NCBI GenBank assembly: GCA_964505555.1
Contig: CAZDIO010000039.1
Coordinates: 1 to 45,686, forward strand
Direction of reading: 5' to 3'
Origin: CAZDIO01 sp964505555
GTDB taxonomy: Bacteria; Bdellovibrionota_C; UBA2361; SZUA-149; CAZDIO01
DNA: 45,686 nt
The position numbers and the translations under genes are program-made. The first letter of the stretch is position 1. Each line of letters starts with the position of its first letter. The notes beneath the pieces were generated by a model. It did not search any database. It had not been told where the DNA came from and worked only from the letters and a program-made list of their open reading frames with translations. This document shows positions 1 to 8,826 of the stretch, one piece after another.

Positions 1-103
1 TTACGATACGTCCCCTCTTTATATCTCATATACCAGACTCCTCGCTCTTCTGATGTGGACGCTAATCAGGACGGGACACTTAGAGCAAGTGCAAGAGCAA
101 GGC

Positions 104-180
104 TAAGTTTAGGTTAAGTCTAAGTTTAAGTCTAAGTCTAAGTCTAAGTCTAAGTCTTAAAGACCCTGAGTCTAAGGCTT
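104..180. repeat. TAAGTC hexanucleotide tract downstream of pilU
   Basis: Five perfect tandem TAAGTC units occupy 127-156. They are preceded by one perfect unit (115-120) and one variant TAAGTT (121-126), and flanked by looser copies back to 104 and forward to about 176 (GAGTCTAAGG). The tract lies after the stop of pilU in non-coding sequence. Related TTAGTCTTAGACTT strings recur in the inverted repeat at 39472-39582. No gene is supported in 1-206. Confidence 0.75.
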
Positions 181-206
181 CTTGAGGTTTTGATACAGCG
201 TCTAAA

Positions 207-1376
207 TTATTTATCCAAGCTCAAGGAATAGTCTTCTTGCTCTGGAGTTGTCGTAGAGGGTTGCTCTTTTTGATTTTGATTTGCAAAAGGAGAAACCTTT
301 TCATCGAGAGTTCCATCTTCTGCTAACTTCACTCGCAAACGGAGGTTGTTTACACTATCTGCATTTCGCAGCGCTTCTTCGAGTGTGATTTTTCCCTCTT
401 GGTAGAGACCAAAGAGATGCTGATCGAATGTTTGCATTCCGATATTTGTGCTTTTTTCCATAGCGTCGCGAATTTCTGCAACTTCGCCCTTATGTACAAG
501 ATCTTTAATTCGTGGGCTTGCAAGTAACACCTCCATGGCAGCGACCCGCCCCCCGTCAACCGTGCGCACGAGACGTTGACTAAGAATTGCTCGAAGATTG
601 AGACTCAGCTGGAGATAGATCTGTTTATGCCGGCTCGGTGGAAAGAAATTCATGATTCGTTCCATCGCTTGGTTTGCGTTATTTGAATGGAGTGTTGCAA
701 AACAGAGATGCCCTGTTTCTGCAAAAGTTATTGCTGCTTCCATAGTCTCGGTATCGCGAATCTCACCGATGAGAATTACGTCAGGAGCTTGACGAAGAGA
801 GTTTTTTAGCGCCACATGATAGTTATCAGTATCCACTCCAATTTCTCGCTGACTAACAATGGATTTTTTGTGCACATGGACAAATTCAATAGGATCTTCA
901 ATACAGATGATATGTCCAGCTTGATTAGAGTTTCGATAATCAATCATTGCTGCAAGTGAGGTTGATTTTCCGGAACCTGTAGCACCGACGACAAGCACAA
1001 GTCCCCGTTTTGTCATCGCAATCTCTTTTAAGATGGGAGGTAATACCAACTCATCCATGTTTGGAATTTTTGACTTAATTTGGCGAATCACCATCCCGAT
1101 GCAACCCCGTTGCCGGTAGATATTTACGCGGTATCGTCCCAGGCTTGTATAGTAGAGTGCAAGGTTTAGCTCATTTGTTTCGTAAAACTCTTTCTGTTGC
1201 TTCTCTGTCAATAAGCTTACGGCCAACCTTTCTGTCTCTTCTGGCTCAAGGCAGCGATTTCCCGCAGGACGTACCACTCCATTGACCCGATATGCTGGCG
1301 GACTATCTACCGCGATGTAGAGATCTGAAGCATCGTGTTCATTCATGACGGTAAGGAGTTTTCGAATATCTAACAT
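207..1376 (-). CDS. pilU: Type IV pilus retraction ATPase, PilU type
   Basis: Cytoplasmic hexameric ATPase that assists PilT in depolymerising type IV pili (twitching motility). At 389 residues it has the GspE/PilT fold: an N-terminal PAS-like half, then Walker A GATGSGKS (residues 131-138), the Asp box IEDPIE (159-164), Walker B ILIGEIRD (201-208) and the His box TGHLCFATLH (221-230). The sequences LKNSLRQAPDVILIGEIR, ANQAMERIMNFFPP and LSLNLRAI are the PilU rather than PilT versions, and the AIRNLIRE retraction motif is absent. It starts 17 nt after the pilT stop, so the two genes form an operon transcribed pilT-pilU. The C-terminal tail after about residue 360 is low in complexity. The family call is secure; the PilU subtype is inferred from motifs. 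Confidence 0.93.
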   Translation of the reverse strand: MLDIRKLLTVMNEHDASDLYIAVDSPPAYRVNGVVRPAGNRCLEPEETERLAVSLLTEKQQKEFYETNELNLALYYTSLGRYRVNIYRQRGCIGMVIRQIKSKIPNMDELVLPPILKEIAMTKRGLVLVVGATGSGKSTSLAAMIDYRNSNQAGHIICIEDPIEFVHVHKKSIVSQREIGVDTDNYHVALKNSLRQAPDVILIGEIRDTETMEAAITFAETGHLCFATLHSNNANQAMERIMNFFPPSRHKQIYLQLSLNLRAILSQRLVRTVDGGRVAAMEVLLASPRIKDLVHKGEVAEIRDAMEKSTNIGMQTFDQHLFGLYQEGKITLEEALRNADSVNNLRLRVKLAEDGTLDEKVSPFANQNQKEQPSTTTPEQEDYSLSLDK

Positions 1377-1393
1377 GGCGGATATCTACCTTA

Positions 1394-2482
1394 TTATCTA
1401 CCGTAATTTGTGCGTTGTGGGCCTGATGCTGATGCTTGAGTTTGCACATCAAACATGCTCGGATTTCCTGATTTCTCAATCGCTGTTTCTTTAGTGATGA
1501 GATTTTTCTCTACAAGTTCTAAAAGCGCCATCTCCATCGTTCTCATTCCAGCAGCTTGGCTTGTCTGCATCACGCTTGGAAGTTGATGAATTTTGTTTTC
1601 ACGGATGAGGTTTCTTACAGCAACTGTTCCTACGAGGATCTCCAACGCCGCAATTCGTCCCCCACCAACCTTTTTACAGAGCGTTTGGGTGATGATCGCT
1701 TGAATTGATTCAGAGAGCATCGCTCGAACTTGTCCCTGCTGATTGGCGGGAAAAACATCGATAATTCGATCTACTGTTTTTGGAGCGCTTGAGGTATGAA
1801 GCGTCCCAAATACCAAATGGCCCGTCTCTGCTGCGGTTAATGCGAGTTGAATAGTTTCTAAGTCACGCATTTCGCCGACAAGAATGATATCGGGATCTTC
1901 ACGAAGTGCCGCACGAAGTGCCGCAGCAAAAGACTTGGTGTGTGGTCCAATTTCACGTTGGTTCACAAGACATTTTTTGGAAGGATGAACAAACTCAATC
2001 GGATCTTCAATCGTTAGGATATGTCCCTCTACCTCTTCATTGAGAAGATTTACCATGGCCGCAAGAGAGGTTGATTTACCAGAACCTGTTGGTCCAGTAA
2101 CTAAGATCAAGCCTTTTTCTTTTCGTGAAAGTTGCGCCAGTGTCGGAGGAAGACTCAGCTGTTCTAACGTGAGAATCTGTGTGGGAATGGTTCGAAATAC
2201 CGCCCCCATTCCTCGACGGGTGCGAAAAACGTTTACACGAAAACGAACAGATTCTCCAAGTTCTATAGAAAAGTCGATATCGTTTGCTTCTTCGAAAATT
2301 TTACGTTGAATGTCGCCCATGATGTCATAGAGCATGGAATGGGTATCTTCAGGAGAGAGAGGGGGGACTTTAATTTTTTTAATATCACCATGCACGCGGA
2401 TCATTGGTGGCTCATGGGCGCTGATATGTAAATCAGAACCACCTTGCTGGTGGGTAAACATAAGTAATTGCGATATATCCAT
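1394..2482 (-). CDS. pilT: Type IV pilus retraction ATPase PilT
   Basis: Motor ATPase that pulls pilin subunits back into the inner membrane. The 362 residues carry Walker A GPTGSGKS (130-137), Asp box TIEDPIEF (158-165), Walker B IILVGEMRD (199-207), His box ETGHLVFGTLHT (219-230) and the PilT-specific C-terminal motif VAVRNLIRE (288-296), needed for retraction in studied homologues. The start is the ATG at 2482, supported by AAGGAG about 10 nt upstream. The gene heads the pilT-pilU pair and diverges from mfd. No other pilus genes are in view. Confidence 0.95.
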   Translation of the reverse strand: MDISQLLMFTHQQGGSDLHISAHEPPMIRVHGDIKKIKVPPLSPEDTHSMLYDIMGDIQRKIFEEANDIDFSIELGESVRFRVNVFRTRRGMGAVFRTIPTQILTLEQLSLPPTLAQLSRKEKGLILVTGPTGSGKSTSLAAMVNLLNEEVEGHILTIEDPIEFVHPSKKCLVNQREIGPHTKSFAAALRAALREDPDIILVGEMRDLETIQLALTAAETGHLVFGTLHTSSAPKTVDRIIDVFPANQQGQVRAMLSESIQAIITQTLCKKVGGGRIAALEILVGTVAVRNLIRENKIHQLPSVMQTSQAAGMRTMEMALLELVEKNLITKETAIEKSGNPSMFDVQTQASASGPQRTNYGR

Positions 2483-2766
2483 GTGGTGCTCGCTCCTTTG
2501 AGGGCTACTAGGTAATGTCGAAAGAATCGCTCATTACCTTTACCAAATACTGTTGCTTCTATTGACAGTATAAGGTGTTGATATTAAAAGGTTTTATTAC
2601 GAAGAGTTACTGCTCTCCCTATCCTTTATCGAGCAAAAGTTAATTTTGAGTACCATTCGGCGTTGTCATTGTTAGTTTTTGGCCCGTCAAAGGTGTGGTT
2701 TTTTGAGACAAATTCTAATTATATTGATTGCCAAAAAATGAAGTTCTATCTCTTTCAATCACTTTT
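2483..2766. promoter_or_regulatory. Divergent intergenic region, pilT / mfd, with sigma70-like promoter
   Basis: This non-coding stretch separates pilT (minus) from mfd (plus). A plus-strand sigma70-like promoter is visible as TTGACA at 2562-2567, a 17-nt spacer, and TAAAAG at 2585-2590. This would leave a leader of about 170 nt before the mfd start. No clear minus-strand promoter was identified for pilT. Confidence 0.4.
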
Positions 2767-5700
2767 ATGATCGAGATCGCCGAGCCCTTTAATTCGCGAA
2801 TAAACGCCTGTAGCGAGAGCGCCGCAGCATATCTTCTTGCTCGAACCTTTGCGCCTGCTGAAAACTCGGTTCTTTTGGTTTGTGCGGATGCAAAAACAGC
2901 AGAGATCTTTATTTCTGACCTGAAATTCTTTCTTTCATCTCAGTTCCCTGTGCGAAGTTTTCTTGGTTGGGAGGTGTTGCCGTTTGATTCCCTTTCTCCC
3001 GCCCTTGAGCTTTCTGCAGAAAGACTCCTCACTTTGACCTCTCTTGTTGCAGGAGAGCGACTTGTTGTTGTTTCTACGGTTGATGCACTGGTGCAAAAAA
3101 TTGTTACCCCTGAAGTTCTTACGCAGATGAGTTTCTCTCTAAAAACAGGTGAGGCGCTGGATCGGGATAGTTTTCTCCAGAAACTTGTTTCTCTTGGATA
3201 TTTCCGAGGAACGTTAGTTGAGGAGTGTGGACAGTTTGCGGTGAGAGGTGCTGTGGTAGATCTTTTCCCTCCGGGAGAAGCCTACCCGGTGCGCCTGGAG
3301 TTTTTTGGAGATGTGATTGAATCGATTCGTTCTTTTGATCCAGGGACACAACGTTCACGGATGGAAAAAAATACGTTGAGTATTATTCCTGTAAGAGAGT
3401 TTCTCCTCCCTTCTGATCAACGCATGGAAGCACTCCAATTTTTGAAGGTGCGAGCGCGAGAGCTTGAAATTCCAGATCGTTTTATTGAGCCGATTCAGGA
3501 AGCCATCAACACAGGAGTCGTGTTGCCAGGAATGGAACATCTCTTACCAATTCTTTCTGGAAGCAGTTCCTCTTTGTGGAGCTATCTTTTGGAGAAAACC
3601 CCGGTTGTTGTCTGGAATGAACACGCCGTGTTTGAGGCAAGCGAGGCTTTTGAGTTGATTGTAAAGGAACGAGCAGAGAAGTTAAAGCGTGAAGGGCAAC
3701 TCGTTCCCCCGGAGGAGCAGTGTTATGAGTCATCAGAGTGGTTGCAAAATAAACTCTCTTCTCATGTCTCTCATATTATCAACCCTAAACAATCACTTTT
3801 TACTGTTCCTAAAGCGAAGCTTCAATATGCAGTGGAGCTTGAGAAAGATTCAAAAACGGAAACCATTCCAGAGATTCTTCCAAATGACGAACTTTCGCAC
3901 CGCTTATTAGTAGAAAAACACGGAAAGCTTCCCTTTAAACCTCTTGCTGAAGAGATTCAAAAGAGTCTCAGCGCGGGAATATTTGTGGGAATTGTTATCT
4001 CTCATGCCTCAAGAGTGCGTCGTCTTTCTGAGCTTCTTCGTTCCTATGGAATTGAAACGGTTGATTTTCCTGGAAATTTCAAAGAGTGGTACGATGAAGC
4101 AGCTGGAAGAGGAAGAGTCCCTTCTGGTGTTGCTCTTCTTCATGGAGATCTCAGCACCGGAATCAAAGCTCCTCAAGAAAACTTTCACCTCATTGATGAT
4201 ACAGAGATCTTTCCTGAGATCTCAAAAACACGAAGAGCAAGACAAACCTCCAATGTGCGTCGAATTCTGAGCTCTGTCTCTCAATTAAAAGAAAACGACC
4301 ATGTTGTTCATATTGATCATGGTATCGGACTCTACCGAGGACTCAAACACATCGCTGTGGGGGACCATGTTGGAGATTTTCTCCTCCTTGAGTACGCGGA
4401 AGAGGCGAAGCTTTTTGTTCCTGTAGAAAATATTGGAAAAGTTCAAAAATATATCGGTGCGGAAGGGCAGAAACCAGCTCTTGCCCGGTTAGGAAACCCC
4501 GCGTGGTCAAAAGCAAAGCGGAAGGTCGAAGAAGCAGTCTCTGAACTTGCTGGGCAGCTTATCAATCTTTATGCGCAGCGAGAGATCTCTATCGGAGAAT
4601 CGTTTGGTGACATTGATGAGGACGATCATCGCTTTGCCGATACGTTCCCTTTTGAGGAAACTCCCGATCAGCAACGAGCGATTGAAGAGGTGCTTAATGA
4701 CATGAAACAAGCAAAGCCGATGGATCGGCTTGTTTGTGGCGATGTTGGATATGGGAAAACGGAGGTTGCGCTCCGTGCGGCATTTAAGGCAGTAAATCGT
4801 GGCAAACAGGTAGCTGTTTTGGTGCCGACAACAATTCTTGCTGATCAACATTATAAGAATTTTAAAGAGCGTTTTGCAGAGTATCCATTTCGAGTGGGAG
4901 CGGTGAGTCGATTTTTTTCAACCGCTGAGAATAAAAAGACATTGCAAGAGCTTGCCGCTGGAAAGATAGATATCGTGATCGGTACCCACCGGTTGTTACA
5001 AAAAGATGTATTCTTTAAGACGTTGGGACTGTTAATCATTGATGAGGAACATCGATTTGGTGTCGCTCATAAGGAGAAATTAAAACGCTTAAAAAGCGAT
5101 GTTGAGGTGTTAACGCTGACAGCGACTCCGATCCCAAGAACTCTTCATATGTCCCTCTTAGGGATTCGTGATTTGAGTATTATCGAGACACCGCCAGTGG
5201 ACCGTCATGTAATTAAAACCTATGTCACCCCCTATCAGCCGGATACCGTTCGGGAAGCTATTCTTCGTGAAATTGGAAGGGGAGGTCAGGTATTTTACAT
5301 CCACAATCGTGTGGAAAGTATTGAGATGGTCTCCAAAGAAGTTCAGGACCTAGTGCCTGAAGCACGGGTGAGTTTTGCTCATGGTCAGATGAAGGAGGGG
5401 GAGCTTGAATCGATCATGCACCGTTTTATTCAGGGAGCTATTGATGTGCTTGTCTCAACAACGATTGTTGAATCTGGACTAGATATTTCTAATGCGAATA
5501 CGATGATTATTCGCAAGGCCGAGATGTTTGGTCTTGCAGAGCTCTATCAATTGCGTGGTCGTGTGGGGCGAAGTTCTCGTCGAGCATATGCCTATCTTTT
5601 TGTAGGCGACCCTCTCAAGCTAGGGGTTGAGGCACGAAAGCGCCTTGAAGTTTTACAATCGCTCGATGACCTTGGTATGGGTTTTCGATTGGCGATACAA

Positions 5701-6366
5701 GATATGGAGATCCGAGGGGCAGGGAATCTTCTTGGGAAGGATCAGTCAGGAGATGTAAATCTTGTTGGGTTTGAAATGTATTCTCGAATATTAAAAAGTG
5801 CGATTCGAGAGGCAAAACTGAGAGAGCAGAAAGATGATCAACTTCTTTTGATGCTCCGACCTCAAGTGGATCCTGAATTAAGTCTCGGATTCAATGCGTA
5901 TATCCCCTCTTTTTATATTCCAGATGTTGAAGAACGATTGATCTTGTATCAGCGGTTAGTGGATCTACGCAATCGAGCACAAGGGATGGAGCTTGCTGAA
6001 GAGATCTACGATCGATTTGGTAAACCACCTCAAGAGGTAGAAACTCTTATTGAAGTTATGATCTTAAAGAGCTTACTTCGTGACGCACTCGTTATTTCAG
6101 CAGTAACAAGAGGAGAGGTGTTATATCTCTCCTTCCATCCGGAATCGAGGCTCAACGTTCAAAGGTTTCTTACCCTTATTGAAAAATCTAGTGGGAATAT
6201 TCGTCTCTCTCCTGATATGGTTCTTTCGCTCCGACTTACAGAACAGCACAAAGAATCACCTTTAGAGATTTTCAATTTCTTGAAAGAGGTTTTTAGTGAA
6301 ATAGGAGCATTCTCTAATGAAAAAACGAGTAATGAAGTGCTGGAAGTTGCTCAAGAAATGAGGTAG
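2767..6366 (+). CDS. mfd: Transcription-repair coupling factor Mfd
   Basis: DNA translocase that removes RNA polymerase stalled at lesions and recruits UvrA. The order is the UvrB-like N-terminal module, the RNA polymerase-interaction region (HVVHIDHGIGLYRGL, about residues 510-530), then the RecG-like motor with Walker A GDVGYGKTE (about residue 660), DEEH box (about 760), the TATPIPRTLHMSL motif and the QLRGRVGRS motif VI, and the C-terminal TRCF domain. At about 1199 residues it has the normal family length. The frame stays open to a TTG at 2728, adding 13 residues. The ATG at 2767 is preferred because the sequence after it (MIEIAEP) aligns better with where Mfd proteins begin, but neither start has a good ribosome-binding site. 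It begins a plus-strand gene run. Confidence 0.96.
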   Translation: MIEIAEPFNSRINACSESAAAYLLARTFAPAENSVLLVCADAKTAEIFISDLKFFLSSQFPVRSFLGWEVLPFDSLSPALELSAERLLTLTSLVAGERLVVVSTVDALVQKIVTPEVLTQMSFSLKTGEALDRDSFLQKLVSLGYFRGTLVEECGQFAVRGAVVDLFPPGEAYPVRLEFFGDVIESIRSFDPGTQRSRMEKNTLSIIPVREFLLPSDQRMEALQFLKVRARELEIPDRFIEPIQEAINTGVVLPGMEHLLPILSGSSSSLWSYLLEKTPVVVWNEHAVFEASEAFELIVKERAEKLKREGQLVPPEEQCYESSEWLQNKLSSHVSHIINPKQSLFTVPKAKLQYAVELEKDSKTETIPEILPNDELSHRLLVEKHGKLPFKPLAEEIQKSLSAGIFVGIVISHASRVRRLSELLRSYGIETVDFPGNFKEWYDEAAGRGRVPSGVALLHGDLSTGIKAPQENFHLIDDTEIFPEISKTRRARQTSNVRRILSSVSQLKENDHVVHIDHGIGLYRGLKHIAVGDHVGDFLLLEYAEEAKLFVPVENIGKVQKYIGAEGQKPALARLGNPAWSKAKRKVEEAVSELAGQLINLYAQREISIGESFGDIDEDDHRFADTFPFEETPDQQRAIEEVLNDMKQAKPMDRLVCGDVGYGKTEVALRAAFKAVNRGKQVAVLVPTTILADQHYKNFKERFAEYPFRVGAVSRFFSTAENKKTLQELAAGKIDIVIGTHRLLQKDVFFKTLGLLIIDEEHRFGVAHKEKLKRLKSDVEVLTLTATPIPRTLHMSLLGIRDLSIIETPPVDRHVIKTYVTPYQPDTVREAILREIGRGGQVFYIHNRVESIEMVSKEVQDLVPEARVSFAHGQMKEGELESIMHRFIQGAIDVLVSTTIVESGLDISNANTMIIRKAEMFGLAELYQLRGRVGRSSRRAYAYLFVGDPLKLGVEARKRLEVLQSLDDLGMGFRLAIQDMEIRGAGNLLGKDQSGDVNLVGFEMYSRILKSAIREAKLREQKDDQLLLMLRPQVDPELSLGFNAYIPSFYIPDVEERLILYQRLVDLRNRAQGMELAEEIYDRFGKPPQEVETLIEVMILKSLLRDALVISAVTRGEVLYLSFHPESRLNVQRFLTLIEKSSGNIRLSPDMVLSLRLTEQHKESPLEIFNFLKEVFSEIGAFSNEKTSNEVLEVAQEMR

Positions 6367-6425
6367 TGTTTGAGTCGTTTCAGGGGGACGATTTTTGAGA
6401 GGTGAAAGACGAGAGGTACAAGACT

Positions 6426-7424
6426 ATGCGATATGTCGTTTTTTTTACTTTGTTCTGCAGCGCTACTTTTATAGACGCTGCTTTGTTGTGCAGTGCCCAG
6501 GCACTCCCAAAGCCGCTTCCAAACCATGGTACTGCAGAGTCACCTGATTCACGAGCGATGATTGGAAAAGGGACTCCAATTCTCACCATCGATCGAGTAA
6601 TTGCAACCATTGATGGTGAGCCCTACACGATGTCTGATCTTGAGGAATATATGAGTAGGAAGAAAGGAGCAGGGGCTGAAGAGGGGGATCTGAAAAAATT
6701 TCTTAATGAAATGCTTGTTGAACAGATGATAGAAAAGGAAGCAAAAACGTTGGGAATCACAGTCTCAGATGAAGATGTGAATGGATATGTAGAAGAGATA
6801 AAAAGGCAAAATGGGGTTGATGACCGAGCACTTTTAGAGCTTCTTCAAAAGCAGGGGCTTACTTTAGAATCCTATCGGAATGCGGTTCGGGGGGATATTC
6901 TCCGCACCAAAGTAGTGTCGATGTCCATTCGGGGAAAGATTAACGTTGTTGATGAAGATATAGCGCGGCACATAGAGAGTCATCCTGAGCTCATTGCAGA
7001 TAAGAACTCAGTCCATGTTGAGCAGATTCTTTTTAGATTTGCTGAAGGACAAACGGAAGAAGAGCGTCAAAAGAGACGCGAAGATCTAGAATCGATGCGT
7101 GCAGAACTTGGTTCTGGGAGCAACTGGGCGAAGATTGGAAAGGAAAATTATCTTGATTTGGGGTTTGTGGTGACGCATGATCTTCGGCCAGAGCTTCGAG
7201 ACGCGCTGAGTGGTCTAGCTTCCGGAGAAGTGAGTCAAATCGTTACGACTGATGTTGGATTTTATCTGCTTCGTTTTCAGAAGGCAGAGGAGCCCGGAGA
7301 GATTGATCCGGTGCTGAAGGAGAAACTTCGTCAGCAGATCTATGAAGCGAAATTTCGAGAAAAAATCGAACAGTTTCTTCGTGAAGACCTTGAGAAAAAA
7401 TATCAGGTAGAGGTAAAAATTTAG
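6426..7424 (+). CDS. SurA-like periplasmic chaperone / peptidyl-prolyl isomerase
   Basis: Predicted exported folding factor for outer-membrane proteins. The ATG at 6426 with GAGAGG 9 nt upstream gives a signal peptide (MRYVVFFTLF followed by a hydrophobic stretch and an AQA site). An in-frame GTG at 6402 would add 8 residues and is less likely. A SurA_N-like helical region follows (MSDLEEYMSRKK, VEQMIEKEAK, YRNAVRGDILRTKVV). Then comes one parvulin-type PpiC domain (HVEQILFRF, GFVVTHDLRPELRDAL, VGFYLLRFQKAEE). SurA of E. coli has two PPIase domains; only one is seen here, in about 332 residues. It lies 59 nt after mfd and 9 nt before the phosphomannomutase. Confidence 0.82.
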   Translation: MRYVVFFTLFCSATFIDAALLCSAQALPKPLPNHGTAESPDSRAMIGKGTPILTIDRVIATIDGEPYTMSDLEEYMSRKKGAGAEEGDLKKFLNEMLVEQMIEKEAKTLGITVSDEDVNGYVEEIKRQNGVDDRALLELLQKQGLTLESYRNAVRGDILRTKVVSMSIRGKINVVDEDIARHIESHPELIADKNSVHVEQILFRFAEGQTEEERQKRREDLESMRAELGSGSNWAKIGKENYLDLGFVVTHDLRPELRDALSGLASGEVSQIVTTDVGFYLLRFQKAEEPGEIDPVLKEKLRQQIYEAKFREKIEQFLREDLEKKYQVEVKI

Positions 7425-7433
7425 GCGCGCAAG

Positions 7434-8822
7434 ATGATTGCAAAAGATACGATTTTTAGAGAATACGATATTCGCGGAGTGGTAGGCACAGACTTTGATG
7501 AGCAGTTTGCCCACCAGTTAGGAAAAGCCTTTGCAACCATGGTTCGAAGGAATGGGCAAAAGGACAGTGATTCGATTGCTGTGGGGTGGGATTGTCGTTT
7601 ATCGGGACCAGCGCTTTCTCAGGCGCTCATTGAAGGGCTCATCTCCGGAGGGATGAACGTTCTTCAGTGCGGGATGGGACCTACACCTCAACTCTATTTT
7701 TCTGTTCTTACTCAGAAACAAGCTGGTGGAATTCAAGTAACAGGAAGTCACAACCCTGGAGACCAAAACGGCTTTAAGATGATGATCGGAAAGAAGACGC
7801 TCAGTGGGGGTGATATTCAGGAGTTAAAGAAGTTAGTCCAGAATGAAGCTTTTGATGAGGTTTCGCACTCGGGGAAAAAGGAGATCTTTAACGCTCGAAG
7901 TGCCTATATTGATGAACTTGTTGAACGCTCGAAGCCTTTTGTCAGTAAGGAACGAAAGCTCAAGGTGGTTGTTGATGGAGGAAATGGAGTGGGGGGACTT
8001 GTTGGCCCGGAAGTTCTTCGTCGACTCGGGGTTGAGGTGATTGAGCTGTACACCGAACCTGATGGTAGATTTCCCAACCATCATCCAGACCCAACGGTTC
8101 TTGAAAATATTCGAGACTTACAAAAGATGGTTATTCAAGAACAAGCAGATTTTGGTGTCGCCTGGGATGGTGATGCCGATCGAATCGGAGTGGTGGATGA
8201 AAAAGGCGAGCCAATTTTTGGCGATATGTTGCTAATTATTTATGGGAAGCAGCTTTTAAAAGAGATCAAGGAGCCGATTATTATCGGTGATGTAAAGTGT
8301 TCTGACATCATGTTTTCGTATTTGCGAAGTTGTGGAGCGCAAACCGTGATGTGGAAAACTGGGCACAGCCTTATTAAAGCAAAGCTTCAAGAACTCGATG
8401 CACACCTTGCAGGAGAGATGAGTGGGCATATGTTTTTTCGGCACCGCTTCTTTGGTTTTGACGATGCGCTCCATGCCACGAGTCGTCTGGTAGAGATAGT
8501 TAGCCACAGCGCACAAACTGTGAGTGAAATGCTTGCAGACCTTCCAAAAGCTGTTTCTACACCTGAAATTCGACGTGATTGTAACGAACGGGTTAAATTC
8601 CAAATTATTGAAACCGCAAAATCAGCTTTTAGCGATTATAAGGTCAACACTCTTGATGGGGTGAGGCTCTCTTTTCCTCATGGATGGGGTCTTGTTCGGG
8701 CGTCAAATACGCAACCAGCACTTGTGATGCGCTTTGAAGCAGATACCGTGTTGCATCTAAACGAATATAAGAAGTTAGTTGAAGACGTAATAGATCAGAT
8801 CGAGCGTGACCTCGAAGGATAA
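7434..8822 (+). CDS. algC: Phosphomannomutase / phosphoglucomutase (AlgC-type)
   Basis: Interconverts hexose 6-phosphates and 1-phosphates (mannose and/or glucose) for surface polysaccharide precursors. All four alpha-D-phosphohexomutase motifs are present: the phosphoserine loop TGSHNPGDQNGFK, the metal loop DGDADRIG, the sugar-binding loop GEMSGHMFF, and the phosphate-binding loop RASNTQPALV. At 462 residues it is nearly the same length as Pseudomonas AlgC. The DGDADR form replaces the commoner DGDGDR but keeps the metal-binding aspartates. It is closely packed with its neighbours and its stop codon lies within the ribosome-binding region of the downstream UvrA-like gene, suggesting coupled translation. 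Substrate preference cannot be read from sequence. Confidence 0.92.
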   Translation: MIAKDTIFREYDIRGVVGTDFDEQFAHQLGKAFATMVRRNGQKDSDSIAVGWDCRLSGPALSQALIEGLISGGMNVLQCGMGPTPQLYFSVLTQKQAGGIQVTGSHNPGDQNGFKMMIGKKTLSGGDIQELKKLVQNEAFDEVSHSGKKEIFNARSAYIDELVERSKPFVSKERKLKVVVDGGNGVGGLVGPEVLRRLGVEVIELYTEPDGRFPNHHPDPTVLENIRDLQKMVIQEQADFGVAWDGDADRIGVVDEKGEPIFGDMLLIIYGKQLLKEIKEPIIIGDVKCSDIMFSYLRSCGAQTVMWKTGHSLIKAKLQELDAHLAGEMSGHMFFRHRFFGFDDALHATSRLVEIVSHSAQTVSEMLADLPKAVSTPEIRRDCNERVKFQIIETAKSAFSDYKVNTLDGVRLSFPHGWGLVRASNTQPALVMRFEADTVLHLNEYKKLVEDVIDQIERDLEG

Positions 8823-8826
8823 AGAT

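Noticed and set aside
1..117. A short open frame on the plus strand from the window edge (ending at the TAA at 115) that could be the end of a gene
   Set aside because: Only 38 codons; the translation has no clear motif, and another frame is open as well. Not enough to call.
4507..4851. A 114-codon minus-strand frame inside mfd
   Set aside because: Antisense to the Mfd motor domain; no support.
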